Notes under the pieces: generated by a model
Told to the model about the DNA's origin: nothing
Database searches by the model: none
What the model saw: only the letters and a program-made list of their open reading frames with translations
Made by a program: the position numbers and the translations under genes
Assembly (NCBI GenBank): GCA_036009625.1
Contig: DASYLJ010000065.1
Span: forward strand, 1 to 38,333
Length of the DNA stretch: 38,333 nucleotides
DNA from: DASYLJ01 sp036009625
GTDB taxonomy: Bacteria; Desulfobacterota; Binatia; DP-6
Direction of reading: 5' to 3'
In this document: positions 16,416 through 24,405 of the stretch, one piece after another
How positions within the stretch are numbered: the stretch's first letter is position 1
Layout: each line of letters opens with the position of its first letter

Positions 16416-17063
16416 GTGATCGCTGCGCCGCCCGGGCCGCTCTTCGTCTCGCCTCCCGTCGAACCGGCGGTCGATTGGCTCACGTCGTTGCCGATCCTGG
16501 TGGCCCTCCCTGCTGCGATCGTCCTCGTGTGGGCATTGATGCGTGGCCGACTGCCGCCGGCTGCAGCCGTCGCAGGCCTGCTGCTTCCCATCGCGGCCTA
16601 CGGTCTCGGCATGCTCATGGTGATGGAGAAGTCGAAGGAGGTGCGCTTCTGCGGCTCCTGCCACGTGATGACGCCGGTGGTGGAGAGTCTCGCCGCAACC
16701 GACGGCAGCTCGCTCGCCGCGATCCACTACACGCGCGGGCTCGTTCCCACCGGTGAGGCTTGTTACACGTGCCACAGCGGATACGGCATCTGGGGAACGT
16801 TCGACGCGAAGATGTCCGGCGTCATGCACATGATCCGCACCCTCACCGGACGATACGAGCTACCGCTCCAGCTGCATGGCACGTTCGACATCAACTCGTG
16901 CCTGGGCTGCCACGCGGGGGCGGAGAGCTTCCGCGCCGTCGAAGCGCACCGCGCGCCCGACCTGCAGGAGGCGCTCATGAATCACACCATGAGCTGCACG
17001 GGCGCGTGCCACCCAGCCGCCCACCCGGACGACGCTCTCACCGGCGGGGGCGCGGCGTCGTGA
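16416..17063 (+). CDS. NapC/NirT-type membrane tetraheme cytochrome (putative quinol dehydrogenase)
   Basis: A 215-residue cytochrome with two hydrophobic segments (about residues 21-42 and 49-70). EKSKEVRFCGSCHVM follows, the hallmark of NapC/NirT/CymA proteins. Heme sites are CGSCH 79-83, CYTCH 116-120, CLGCH 162-166 and CTGACH 194-199; the last is CX3CH rather than CXXCH. Family members take electrons from membrane quinol and hand them to periplasmic cytochromes. Usual relatives have one N-terminal helix, so the second is unusual. The start is a GTG with GGGAGAGAG upstream; a longer reading from 16092 is non-coding in composition. It is the first gene of the conduit cluster and overlaps the next gene in a GTGA junction. 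Confidence 0.85.
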   Translation: MIAAPPGPLFVSPPVEPAVDWLTSLPILVALPAAIVLVWALMRGRLPPAAAVAGLLLPIAAYGLGMLMVMEKSKEVRFCGSCHVMTPVVESLAATDGSSLAAIHYTRGLVPTGEACYTCHSGYGIWGTFDAKMSGVMHMIRTLTGRYELPLQLHGTFDINSCLGCHAGAESFRAVEAHRAPDLQEALMNHTMSCTGACHPAAHPDDALTGGGAAS

Positions 17064-17248
17064 TCCGCGCCGCCGCCATCCTGGCGCTTCTCGCGCTGGC
17101 CATCCTCGTCGTCGTGGCGGTCCATCTCGACGGCGCCACTGCGACCCTCTTCTCCTTCGTCGGCATGCCGGCGCTGGCCGCCGCCGTCGGGCTCTACCTG
17201 CTCGCGCGATGGCGGATTCGTTCCTCATCTCGATCGTCCACCCCCTGA
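17060..17248 (+). CDS. Small two-helix membrane protein in the cytochrome cluster
   Basis: A 62-residue protein starting at the GTG of a GTGA overlap with the NapC-like gene. It has two hydrophobic helices (about residues 4-22 and 30-50) joined by HLDGATATLFSF and a Ser/Arg-rich tail. The tight coupling to the tetraheme gene suggests a small subunit or assembly partner of that protein. I recognise no family. It ends 17 bases before the monoheme cytochrome gene. Confidence 0.6.
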   Translation: MIRAAAILALLALAILVVVAVHLDGATATLFSFVGMPALAAAVGLYLLARWRIRSSSRSSTP

Positions 17249-17265
17249 TGCGAAAGGAGCCTTCG

Positions 17266-17583
17266 ATGCGTTACGCGATCTCTCTCATGGCCGCTCTCGC
17301 CCTCGGTGCCGCCAGCACCGCGCTCGCTGCCGAGGGCAGCGCCGTGTTCCAGGCGAACTGCGCCAGCTGTCATGGCGCGACAGGCCAGGCCGATTCGCCT
17401 GCCGGCAAGGCGCTGAAGGTGCCGGCCCTGGCCGGCGACGCCAAGGTCGCAGCGATGAGTGACGCCGATCTGGTGGGCGTCATCAAATCGAATCCCAAGC
17501 ATGCGGCGGTCATCAAGAAGCTGGGTGATGCCGACATCACGGCCGTCGCGGCGTACGTGAAGGGATTGGCGTCGGGCAAGTAG
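17266..17583 (+). CDS. Periplasmic monoheme c-type cytochrome
   Basis: A 105-residue protein with a clear signal peptide (MRYAISLMAALALGAASTALA) and one heme site, CASCH, at 32-36, in a class I cytochrome c fold ending ITAVAAYVKGL. The usual MP segment carrying the Met axial ligand is replaced by NPKHAAVIKKLGD, so the sixth ligand may be His or a Met elsewhere (VAAM is an option). AAAGGAG six bases upstream fixes the ATG at 17266. It probably shuttles electrons in the periplasm between the NapC-like protein and the multiheme cytochromes encoded next to it. Confidence 0.9.
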   Translation: MRYAISLMAALALGAASTALAAEGSAVFQANCASCHGATGQADSPAGKALKVPALAGDAKVAAMSDADLVGVIKSNPKHAAVIKKLGDADITAVAAYVKGLASGK

Positions 17584-17592
17584 AGAACACTC

Positions 17593-20307
17593 GTGCACGG
17601 TGTGACGTCGACGGGTCTCGCCCTCGCCATGCTGCTGGCCGTGGGGCCGGCGCACGTCGCCGCAGCCGCCCTGGTTGCCGGGGGCGGTGGCCAGCGCGCG
17701 GACTGCCTGCTGCAGATGTCGGCCGAGGGGGTCGCATTTCCCGCCGGCAAGACACCGAAGGGTGTCTCCTGCGGGGACGGCGACGTCTGCGACTTCGACG
17801 GCCAGCGCAACGGCGTCTGCCTGCTGTCGGTCAGCCTCTGCCTGAACGAGGCGACGCGGAGCTGTCAGCCGCGCGAGGTGAGCCGGGCCACGGTGAAGGC
17901 GAAGAAGAAATCGCCCGTCGACGTCACCGCGCTGCAAGCGGCGCTGGCCGCGATCCCGCTCCCGATCGGCGTCGCGACGTGCACCCAGGCGACGCTGCTC
18001 TCGGTTCCGCTGGCCGGGCCGAACAAGAAGGGAGTCGTGCCGGCGACCCAGGTCGTGCTCAAGGGTGTCGCGAAGTCCGGCAGTCGCAAGGACTCCGACA
18101 CCTACAAGCTGACCTGTGTCCCCACCACCGTCGCCGGCGTGGGCACGACGACCAGCACGATCGTCAGTACGACGACCACGACGACGCTCGGCCCGGTGCC
18201 GGAAGGTCCCCCCGGTGCGGGTCTCGTGTCGGAGATCACGAGCGCAGCGGTGAGCCCGCAAGGGGTCGTCACCGTGACGTTCACGCTGACCGATGCGATG
18301 GGAGTGCCGCTCATCCCCTCGACGGCGTCGACGTCGAATCCGGCGCAGGCTCGGGTGCAGTTCACGCTCGCACACCTCGACCCCGAGACCAGCACGACGG
18401 AGCGTCAGAGCGTCACCTTCACGCGCTATCGGAGCTACATCGTTCCGAATCCGGGGCAGCCCGGCTTCGACTCTGGCGGCACGCTCGCTGCGCTCGATGC
18501 GGCGCGGGGCGTCTACGTCTACACGTTCGCCACCATGCTGCCCGTGGGCTTCCCGGCTTCGGTGACGCACACGGTGGGCGGCCAGGTGCAGCGCACTGAC
18601 GGCGACGCCACGCTCTACGCGAACCCGCTCTTCGATTTCGTCCCGAGCGGCGGCGCGGTGGCGACGCGACGACAGGTCACCACCACCGCGCAGTGCAACG
18701 CCTGCCACGATCCGCTCGCCGAGCACGGCGGGGCGCGGCGGGAGGTGGGGCTCTGTCAGCTCTGCCACACCGATCAGGGATTCGACCCGCAGAGCGGGAA
18801 CTCGATCGAGCTGGAGCAGATGATCCATCGCATCCATCGCGGCACGACGCTGCCGAGCGTCGTCGATGGTGCCGTCGGAGCGAAGTACGAGATCATCGGG
18901 TTCCAGAACTCGGCCACCGTCTTCGCCGAGAAGGTCCTCGCCTGCGACGGCGGCGCCCTCGACGGCGTGCGGTGCGGCGGAGACGGCGACTGCCCGAATG
19001 GCACCTGCACCGGCTCGACCGTCACCGGCGTGGGCTTCCCGCAGGACATCCGGAGCTGCGCGGTGTGTCACACGCAGGGCGCGACCGCCGGCGATCATCT
19101 CACGAAGGCGTCCACGCCCGCATGCACCGGCTGCCACGACGACGTGAACCCCAGCGAGACGGCGACGAACGCCGGCGCCCCGGGAACGCATCACGCCGCC
19201 GGTCCGCAGCCCGAGGCCTTCTGCGCCACCCTCTGTCACACCCCGGGCGGTGCCGAATTCGGGCTCTCCGTGGCGGGCGCGCATACCGTGCCGGAGCGCT
19301 CGTCGCAGCTCACGGGCCTGATGGGCGAGCTGCTCTCCGCCAGCGGCAGTCCGGGTGGTGCGGTGACGATCGCCTTCCGGCTATCGGACGGAGCGGGCAC
19401 GCCGCTCTCGAGCGTCGCCGGCCTGAGCAGCCTGGCGCTCGCGATCAGCGGACCCTCGACCGACTTCGGCGCGCTGACACCGTCGTACACGACGCCCGCG
19501 TTGATCGGTGGCAGCGCCAGCGGGACGCTCACCGGTCCCGACGGCAGCGGCGTCTTCGCCTATACGACGACCGTGGGGAACGGCATCCCGGCGGGTGGCA
19601 CCGGTACGTGGCGCGTCGGCATGGAAGGACGGCGCAGCGTCACGATCAACGGGCAGTCGGTGTCGGAGGCGATGCAGAACGTCGTGCGTGACTTCAGCAT
19701 CGACGGCTCGGCCGTCGCGCCACGCCGCGCCGTGGTCGAGCAGTCGAAGTGCGGGTCCTGCCACGGCGTCTTCTCCCAGGGCTTCAGCATCCACGGCAAC
19801 TCACGCAATCGGGTCGAGTACTGCGTGCTGTGCCACAACCCGAGCACGAGCGACTTCACGCGTCGGGTGGCCGTCCCTGGTGCGGATCCGGAGACGCAGC
19901 CGATCGCCTTCAAGCACCTCCTGCACAAGGTCCACACCGGCGAGAGCCTCACGCAGCAGCCGTACATCGTCTACGGGTTCGGTCCGTCGGCGCATGACTT
20001 CGGCGAGGTGCGCTTCCCGGGCAATCGCGCCGACTGCGAGCAGTGTCACCTGAGCGGCACCTTCCTCCTGCCGTTGCCCGCGGGAGTGCTGCCGACGCGT
20101 GTGTCCGAGATCGTGGGGGGTGTCGACACGACCATCGGATCGATTCCGCCGATCCAGGATGCCTGCCTCGCCTGTCACGACGAACCTTCCACCGCCGCGC
20201 ACGCCGCCACCAACACCGCGTCGGGTGGAGCCGAAGCCTGTGCGACGTGTCACGGCGAGGGCGCCGCCGTGGCCGTCTCGGTGGTGCATGCGAGCGCGGC
20301 GCCTTGA
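17593..20307 (+). CDS. OmcA/MtrC-type decaheme c-type cytochrome with an N-terminal accessory domain
   Basis: A 904-residue exported cytochrome, starting at GTG. It has an ordinary signal peptide, a Cys-rich domain (38-175, with GDGDVCDFDG) and a Thr-rich linker (185-200). Beta-domain I (about 208-350) leads into pentaheme domain II with CNACH 368, CQLCH 388, CAVCH 489, CTGCH 511 and CATLCH 544. Beta-domain III (about 572-705) leads into pentaheme domain IV with CGSCH 720, CVLCH 744, CEQCH 815, CLACH 858 and CATCH 883. The distal-His segments MIHRIHRG (410) and KHLLHKVHTGE (774) are typical of the OmcA/MtrC family. The fifth site is CX3CH. A Cys-rich insert (451-472) splits heme domain II. 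Relatives are outer-surface terminal reductases, but here no lipobox is seen. It is longer than MtrC because of the N-terminal domain. Confidence 0.93.
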   Translation: MHGVTSTGLALAMLLAVGPAHVAAAALVAGGGGQRADCLLQMSAEGVAFPAGKTPKGVSCGDGDVCDFDGQRNGVCLLSVSLCLNEATRSCQPREVSRATVKAKKKSPVDVTALQAALAAIPLPIGVATCTQATLLSVPLAGPNKKGVVPATQVVLKGVAKSGSRKDSDTYKLTCVPTTVAGVGTTTSTIVSTTTTTTLGPVPEGPPGAGLVSEITSAAVSPQGVVTVTFTLTDAMGVPLIPSTASTSNPAQARVQFTLAHLDPETSTTERQSVTFTRYRSYIVPNPGQPGFDSGGTLAALDAARGVYVYTFATMLPVGFPASVTHTVGGQVQRTDGDATLYANPLFDFVPSGGAVATRRQVTTTAQCNACHDPLAEHGGARREVGLCQLCHTDQGFDPQSGNSIELEQMIHRIHRGTTLPSVVDGAVGAKYEIIGFQNSATVFAEKVLACDGGALDGVRCGGDGDCPNGTCTGSTVTGVGFPQDIRSCAVCHTQGATAGDHLTKASTPACTGCHDDVNPSETATNAGAPGTHHAAGPQPEAFCATLCHTPGGAEFGLSVAGAHTVPERSSQLTGLMGELLSASGSPGGAVTIAFRLSDGAGTPLSSVAGLSSLALAISGPSTDFGALTPSYTTPALIGGSASGTLTGPDGSGVFAYTTTVGNGIPAGGTGTWRVGMEGRRSVTINGQSVSEAMQNVVRDFSIDGSAVAPRRAVVEQSKCGSCHGVFSQGFSIHGNSRNRVEYCVLCHNPSTSDFTRRVAVPGADPETQPIAFKHLLHKVHTGESLTQQPYIVYGFGPSAHDFGEVRFPGNRADCEQCHLSGTFLLPLPAGVLPTRVSEIVGGVDTTIGSIPPIQDACLACHDEPSTAAHAATNTASGGAEACATCHGEGAAVAVSVVHASAAP

Positions 20308-21402
20308 ATGCGTGGACGTCGCATGGACGGACACGGCGGCTGGGCGAGTCGGATCGGGATGGTCGCCCTGGCCTGCGCCGTGGGCGTGATCGCCGCACCG
20401 CGAGACGTCGCGTCGCAGACGGCTCCGCCGCCGTCGGCCGGTGTGTGCGGAAGCTGCCACTACGACCTCGCGCTGGCGTATACCTTTCCGGCCGGCCACG
20501 CGGCGGCGCTCGACTGCATCGCCTGTCACGGTGATCGCCGGCCGGGTCGCGTCGGTCAGAACCACCGCACCATCCCGAACTGCGGCAGCTGCCACGACGA
20601 CGTCCACGGGCATCCGGCGAAGGCCGCCGATCGTGAGGGTCGCCCGCAGACGCGCAACTGTCTCAACTGTCACGACCCGCACGGCACGACGAACCTCGAC
20701 CTCGTGCGCCCGCTCGTCCGCTCGCGCCAGCACCTCTACGACGTGAGCTTCACGGTCGAGGCCGGGCTCGCCCCGGGCGGGCTCGCGAGCCCGACCGACC
20801 CCGGGAGCGGCCTGTGCGAGGTCTGTCACAAGAAGACCGACGTCTACACGGCGAAAGGGAATGGCCAACCGCACTTCACCAACGAGTGCACGCTGTGCCA
20901 CGACCATGCGCAGGCGTTCGCGCCGATCGCGACCGACGCCAACTGCATGCTCTGTCACGTCGACGAGGCGGCGCGTCACGAAATTCCCAGCGGCCACTCG
21001 GTCCAGACGTGTGCGACGTGCCACGCCGAGCTGAGTCCGACGCCGGGGCCGGGGCACCGCGCCGTCGAGGCCTGCCAGACCTGTCATCCGGCCACGCAGA
21101 CGCATGCGCCGGACGGCATGGCGCTGCCATGCGCGCAGTGTCACGACCCGCATGGCTCGACCAACATCGATCTCGTCCGCGAGACGATCACGACGCCGTC
21201 GGGCGCGGTGCGACCGATCGTCTTCGAGAATCTCGACGGCCGCGCCGACGGCAGCTTCGCCAGCGCTTCGGCGCCGGGCACCGGCACCTGCGAGATCTGT
21301 CACACGACGACGCGACACTATCGTGCGGACGGGACCGGTTCTCCGCACTACACGTTCTCCTGCCTCGGCTGCCACCGTCACGACGCGGGGTTCCAGCCAT
21401 GA
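20308..21402 (+). CDS. Dodecaheme c-type cytochrome built from a duplicated hexaheme unit
   Basis: A 364-residue protein with a hydrophobic leader (about residues 16-36) and twelve CXXCH sites at 47, 70, 92, 118, 170, 194, 213, 235, 256, 275, 328 and 352. The two halves (about 46-205 and 212-362) align site by site. Strong matches are CLNCHDPHGTTNLDLVR with CAQCHDPHGSTNIDLVR, and CEVCHKKTDVYTAKG with CEICHTTTRHYRADG. The ATG directly follows the decaheme stop codon; an ATG at 20323 is an alternative. It is probably periplasmic, or exposed on the barrel complex, and could be the wire linking the NapC-like or monoheme cytochrome to the outer-membrane module. It belongs to the broad cytochrome c3/multiheme family, but I know no characterised equivalent. 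Confidence 0.88.
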   Translation: MRGRRMDGHGGWASRIGMVALACAVGVIAAPRDVASQTAPPPSAGVCGSCHYDLALAYTFPAGHAAALDCIACHGDRRPGRVGQNHRTIPNCGSCHDDVHGHPAKAADREGRPQTRNCLNCHDPHGTTNLDLVRPLVRSRQHLYDVSFTVEAGLAPGGLASPTDPGSGLCEVCHKKTDVYTAKGNGQPHFTNECTLCHDHAQAFAPIATDANCMLCHVDEAARHEIPSGHSVQTCATCHAELSPTPGPGHRAVEACQTCHPATQTHAPDGMALPCAQCHDPHGSTNIDLVRETITTPSGAVRPIVFENLDGRADGSFASASAPGTGTCEICHTTTRHYRADGTGSPHYTFSCLGCHRHDAGFQP

Positions 21403-22346
21403 CGCCCGCCTGGTTGTGCATCGCCGCCGCCGTGTTGGCGCTGTCCTCCTGCGGGGCGCCAGACCTGGCGCCGCCCGAGCAGGTGACCGCGACCGCCTCG
21501 CCGACGGATCCCGCCGCGTTCGCGGGACCCGAGGTATGTGCGGCCTGCCACCCGGACTGGAACGAGACCTTTCTCAAGTCGCCGCACGCCGGCGTGATCG
21601 ACGACCCGTCACGGCCGCCGGATCAGCGCGGCTGCGAAGCCTGCCACGGCGCAGGGCAGGCACACGTCGACGGTGGCGGCGGCAAGGCCGGCAACCTGCA
21701 GACCTTCGATCCCACCGAGCCGTCGCGCGAGCGCGCCATGCCGTGCATGCGCTGTCACGGCAACGCAGCCGACTTCCACGGCTGGTCGTCGGGCGAGCAC
21801 GCGCAGGCCGACGTCTCCTGCACGGACTGTCACGATCCGCACGGCGGTGTCGGGCGCCTCATGCTGAAGGCCGGCGCGCCGTTGCCGCAGCCATTGCGCG
21901 GCCCGTCCTGGCGCGAGCAGGAGACGACGGTGGCGCTCTGCTACCGTTGCCATCCGGCGGTGCGATCGGCGTTCGCGATGCCCGAGCACCACAAGGTGCC
22001 CGAAGGCGTGGTGTCGTGCACCGACTGTCACCAGCCGCACGGAACGCCCGAGCGCTCGCTGCTCCGCGACAGCAACGATCGCACGTGTTTCAAGTGCCAT
22101 GGCGAACTGGAGGGGCCGTTCGTCTTCGAGCACATCGGCCTCACCCTGGAGGGGTGCCAGAGCTGCCACGAGCCGCATGGCAGCGCGAACCGTCACCTGC
22201 TGCGGTACCAGCAGGTGGCGCAGCTCTGCTACCAGTGCCACGCCGCGACGCCGCCGAGTCACGTGCAGCCGAGCTTCCGTGACTGCACGCGGTGTCACAC
22301 GGCGATCCACGGCTCCAACAGCCAGTCGCACTTTCTGGAGCCGTGA
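21399..22346 (+). CDS. MtrA/DmsE-type decaheme cytochrome, predicted lipoprotein
   Basis: A 315-residue protein with a lipobox leader (AAAVLALSSC, Cys18) and ten heme sites at 47, 79, 116, 141, 181, 207, 230, 253, 277 and 296. Repeated CHxPHG and LLR segments and the ending CTRCHTAIHGSN match the MtrA/DmsE/PioA family, the periplasmic cytochrome that plugs into an MtrB barrel. MtrA itself is a soluble periplasmic protein; a lipid anchor here would be unusual. It overlaps the dodecaheme gene by an ATGA junction and the barrel gene by TGATG, the gene pairing typical of porin-cytochrome modules. Confidence 0.92.
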   Translation: MTPAWLCIAAAVLALSSCGAPDLAPPEQVTATASPTDPAAFAGPEVCAACHPDWNETFLKSPHAGVIDDPSRPPDQRGCEACHGAGQAHVDGGGGKAGNLQTFDPTEPSRERAMPCMRCHGNAADFHGWSSGEHAQADVSCTDCHDPHGGVGRLMLKAGAPLPQPLRGPSWREQETTVALCYRCHPAVRSAFAMPEHHKVPEGVVSCTDCHQPHGTPERSLLRDSNDRTCFKCHGELEGPFVFEHIGLTLEGCQSCHEPHGSANRHLLRYQQVAQLCYQCHAATPPSHVQPSFRDCTRCHTAIHGSNSQSHFLEP

Positions 22347-24367
22347 TGCTGCGCTGGGGTGCCCGCCTGGTCGTCGTGCTGGCCATTCTGGGAACCGCCG
22401 GCTTCGCGCTGCCGGAAGACGCGCCTCCGGCCGAGGCCCCCGCGGCCGCTGCTCCCACCGAAGCGGCACCGGAAGCGTCGACGCGGCCCTACCATCTGAC
22501 GGGTGCGGTCTCCGGCGGCTATCGCCTGGTCGACGTCGACGGATCGAAGGACAAGTACCGCGAGGACTACAACCTCGAGTCGGGTGGACGCCTCATGCTG
22601 TTCACGCTCGACGGCGAGGCGCGCGATCCCGACAAGGCTCCCGTCGATCGCTTCCATCTCGAAGTGGACTCGCCGGGCGACGAACCCGTGTCGCGCTTCG
22701 TGCTCTCCGCCGCCGACCGCGCGCTATGGGATCTGCGCGTCGACTTCATCCGCTCGAAGTACTTCTACGACGTGCCGCGCCTCTTCAGTGAGCCGGTGGA
22801 CGGCGACCTCCGCCTGAACGACCTGCACGACTTCGATACGACGCGTACCAACGGCATCGTCGATCTCCGCGTGCACCCGAAGGGCCTGCCGACGCTGATC
22901 CTCGGCTACCGCCTCTACGAGCGCGAGGGCGACGGGACCTCCACCGTGCTCGTCCCCGGCGGGGGCAACTTCATCGTGCAGGCGCCGCAGCGGCAGGTGA
23001 CCAACGTCGGCCTCGTCGGGACCGAGTTCACCGCCCTCGGCACGGGCTTCTTCGTGCAGCAGGAATACCGTCGCGTGAGCCGCTCCTATGGCCTCCACGG
23101 CCCCGACGACGATCCGCGTGGCCTCGACCCGAGCGACGGCTTCACGCTTGCGAGCTGGCAGAGCACGGAGGACGACCACATCGACATCCCGATCACGCGC
23201 GTCCGCATCCGTCGCCCGATCGGGGATCGCGTCGAGCTCACCGGTGGCTACGTCTACGCCCACGCCGGCCTCGACGAGAGCCGCACGCGGTTCCGCAACG
23301 GCACCAGCGCCATCCCGGACGACGATGGTCCCTCGACGCGGACCGATCACGGCGCCGCGTCACTCGACACACAGCTCGCCGATCTCGGCGCGAGCGTGCG
23401 GCTGAATTCGATCGCCACCCTCTACCTGGACTACCGCTACGACGAACGCACCCAGGATGGCGATCTCGACGCACTCCTCGATCCCGGCCAGCTCGAGACG
23501 TCGACGCGCTTCCACATCCGCCTGAACCGCGTCACGTCGGACGTCGAGGTGCGACCGATCAAGCCGCTCGCGCTGCGCGCCGGCGTGCAGTACGTGCGCC
23601 GCGACGCGGAGTTCTCCATCGCAGACGAGGACACCACCACGGACCTCGTCGGCGCCGTCGCCGAGGGACGCTGGAAGCCGGTGCGCTGGTTCGATCTCTT
23701 CGTCCGCTACGACAACGTCCAGGTCGACGACCCGTGGACGATCCCGGGCAACTCGCAGAGCGTGCCCAACCTGCCGTCGCGCGAGATCGCGTACACGTTC
23801 CAGAATCGCGCCAAGGTCGGGGTGCAGGTGCGCCCGCGCGACTGGATGCAGCTGTCGTACGACTTCCAGGCGGACAGCTTCGAGAACGCCGGCTTCCGCG
23901 GCCGCGTCCAGCGTTTCGTCAACACCGTGTCGGCGAGCGTGACGCCGATCGCCGGGCTGACCGCCGTCGCCGGCTATACGCACCGCGACCTCGACACGAG
24001 CAACTCGATCCTGCTCGCGCCGCGCTACGCTGCGACGACGTCGCTGCAGGACGGCAGCGAGGACGTGGTGACGACGACCCTCACCTACGACTTCACGTTC
24101 GTCGGTCATCATTGGTCGACCGGGTGGAATCTGGCGTGGATCCAATCCGACAACCGGCTCACGCCGAGCTTCGAGCCCGGGTTGCCTCCGCAGGGACGCT
24201 ACGACCTGAATCGCATCGACGCGGGAGCGTTTCTCGCCTTCCATCATCCCTTCATCGAGCCCGGGATCGAGGTGCGGCGCATCACCTACTCGCAGCAGCC
24301 GCTCGCGGGGAACGACTACGATGCGACCATCGTCGTCTTCCGCCTGACGCGCCGCTTCGATTTCTGA
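22346..24367 (+). CDS. MtrB/PioB-family outer-membrane beta-barrel
   Basis: A 673-residue protein with a signal peptide (LVVVLAILGTAGFA), a Pro/Ala-rich linker and then alternating amphipathic strands to the end, finishing RLTRRFDF with the terminal Phe of outer-membrane proteins. Strand-turn units such as DFIRSKYFYDVPRLF and LYLDYRYDERTQDG fit the MtrB/PioB decaheme-associated porin family, which is of similar length. The N-terminal CXXC of Shewanella MtrB is not present. It would wrap the MtrA-like decaheme protein in the outer membrane. Translation is coupled to that gene (TGATG). It ends the seven-gene cluster that begins at 16416; I see no obvious hairpin after it. Confidence 0.9.
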   Translation: MLRWGARLVVVLAILGTAGFALPEDAPPAEAPAAAAPTEAAPEASTRPYHLTGAVSGGYRLVDVDGSKDKYREDYNLESGGRLMLFTLDGEARDPDKAPVDRFHLEVDSPGDEPVSRFVLSAADRALWDLRVDFIRSKYFYDVPRLFSEPVDGDLRLNDLHDFDTTRTNGIVDLRVHPKGLPTLILGYRLYEREGDGTSTVLVPGGGNFIVQAPQRQVTNVGLVGTEFTALGTGFFVQQEYRRVSRSYGLHGPDDDPRGLDPSDGFTLASWQSTEDDHIDIPITRVRIRRPIGDRVELTGGYVYAHAGLDESRTRFRNGTSAIPDDDGPSTRTDHGAASLDTQLADLGASVRLNSIATLYLDYRYDERTQDGDLDALLDPGQLETSTRFHIRLNRVTSDVEVRPIKPLALRAGVQYVRRDAEFSIADEDTTTDLVGAVAEGRWKPVRWFDLFVRYDNVQVDDPWTIPGNSQSVPNLPSREIAYTFQNRAKVGVQVRPRDWMQLSYDFQADSFENAGFRGRVQRFVNTVSASVTPIAGLTAVAGYTHRDLDTSNSILLAPRYAATTSLQDGSEDVVTTTLTYDFTFVGHHWSTGWNLAWIQSDNRLTPSFEPGLPPQGRYDLNRIDAGAFLAFHHPFIEPGIEVRRITYSQQPLAGNDYDATIVVFRLTRRFDF

Positions 24368-24405
24368 TCCGCGTTTCGCCTGGTCACCCGCGTGGCGCCT
24401 GCAGT

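Noticed and set aside
18130..18200. Repeated ACGACGACC-like bases that could suggest a short tandem repeat
   Set aside because: This is simply the codons of the Thr-rich linker in the decaheme protein, not an independent repeat element.
17194..19284. Minus-strand reading of 696 codons opposite the decaheme gene
   Set aside because: It is an Arg/His/Gly-rich complement of a high-GC coding strand; the plus strand has ten heme sites and clear domains.
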